The notes beneath the pieces were generated by a model. The model saw nothing but the letters and a program-made list of their open reading frames with translations. It was not told the origin of the DNA and made no database searches. Shown here in pieces: positions 31,951-32,210 of a DNA stretch of 32,210 bases. The translations under genes and the position numbers were made by a program. The stretch is from an uncultured Lachnospiraceae bacterium. GTDB lineage: Bacteria; Bacillota; Clostridia; Lachnospirales; Lachnospiraceae. The stretch lies in the NCBI GenBank assembly GCA_947630695.1, contig CANRIM010000025.1:1-32210 (forward strand), given 5' to 3'. Numbering within the stretch: the stretch's first letter is position 1; every line of letters starts with the position of its first letter.

Positions 31951-31973
31951 TGGACTTTTTCAGTCTTTGCAGG

Positions 31974-32210
31974 CTACACCATCTCCTGCAGCAAGATTCG
32001 ATCTTCCCCGGTTACCTTTAATGCATTCAAGGCATCATCCATGCTCATGTTCAGGGACTCCATTATGTTTTTGACATCATTCCGTAATGCTTTTAGTCTT
32101 CCCTTACTTTCGCCATAGCTAATGCCTTCACGTCTCGCCCGTTCGGTCATTTGATCTACTGCTTTACACACATCAATCTCCTCCTCTCCGTCGTCTACTA
32201 CAATATATTT
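31974..32210 (-). CDS. Rpn-family PD-(D/E)XK nuclease/transposase-like protein, C-terminal part
   Basis: The frame is open from the stop at 31974 to the window edge, so only the last 78 residues are seen. They read VVDDGEEEIDVCKAVDQM, then a helical region with GESKGRLKALRNDVKNIM and SMDDALNALKV. This layout is typical of the tail of Rpn (recombination-promoting nuclease, formerly transposase_31) proteins common in gut Clostridia. The catalytic N-terminal domain would lie beyond the edge. The end of this gene is 121 bp from the start of the next gene. Confidence 0.7.
   Translation of the reverse strand, partial: KYIVVDDGEEEIDVCKAVDQMTERARREGISYGESKGRLKALRNDVKNIMESLNMSMDDALNALKVTGEDRILLQEMV

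Overview
The window looks like chromosomal DNA from a spore-forming member of the Clostridia, most likely Lachnospiraceae. This is inferred from sporulation genes (gpr, spoIIP, spoIIID, a GerA/SpoVAF-type protein), a Firmicutes-type AddAB nuclease, BlaI/BlaR-type regulation, strong AGGAGG ribosome sites, frequent TTG starts and a GC content near 50%. No species can be named. No tRNA, rRNA, CRISPR array, prophage or complete insertion sequence was seen.

Layout. 1-164: two tandem copies of a hairpin-rich repeat abutting the 3' end of glnS. 172-4372: glnS (-), HU (+), a SpoVAF-like germination protein (+) and dut (-). 4542-8072: holA (+), a ferredoxin-tailed aldo/keto reductase (-) and an amidohydrolase (-), with a third repeat copy between the last two. 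8198-8320: a 40-residue Asn/Gln-rich peptide with its own ribosome site and terminator. 8394-10330: a blaI-blaR1-like pair with a promoter carrying two operator boxes. 10498-14715: degV, mscS, htpG and rpsT, all on the minus strand. 14871-16928: a secreted polysaccharide deacetylase with eight surface repeats. 17180-19313: gpr-spoIIP. 19302-22340: comEC and comEA, with a fourth repeat copy between them. 22450-29720: a probable operon of a small lipoprotein, addB and addA. 29721-30053: a non-coding stretch with direct repeats and two large hairpins. 30054-31853: spoIIID and a polytopic membrane glycosyltransferase-like protein. 31974 to the end: the C-terminal part of an Rpn-family nuclease/transposase-like gene cut by the window edge.

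How the genes work together. comEA-comEC (DNA uptake), holA (replication clamp loading), rpsT and gpr-spoIIP belong to a neighbourhood known from Bacillus subtilis. Here they are split, re-oriented and interleaved with other genes. Promoter-like sequences agree with the expected sigma factors: a sigma-E match ahead of spoIIID, sigma-G-like matches ahead of gpr and the germination protein, and sigma-A matches ahead of the housekeeping genes.

The most unusual signal is an approximately 82-84 bp element present four times in the same orientation. It folds into two hairpins whose differences between copies are compensatory or lie in unpaired positions. Each copy carries a Shine-Dalgarno-like sequence followed by ATG, and at comEC the element sits between two exact copies of a ribosome-binding sequence. 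Other unusual items are the Asn/Gln peptide, a BlaR1-like protein without a penicillin-binding sensor, HtpG with two acidic inserts, and a terminator placed directly ahead of the htpG ribosome site.
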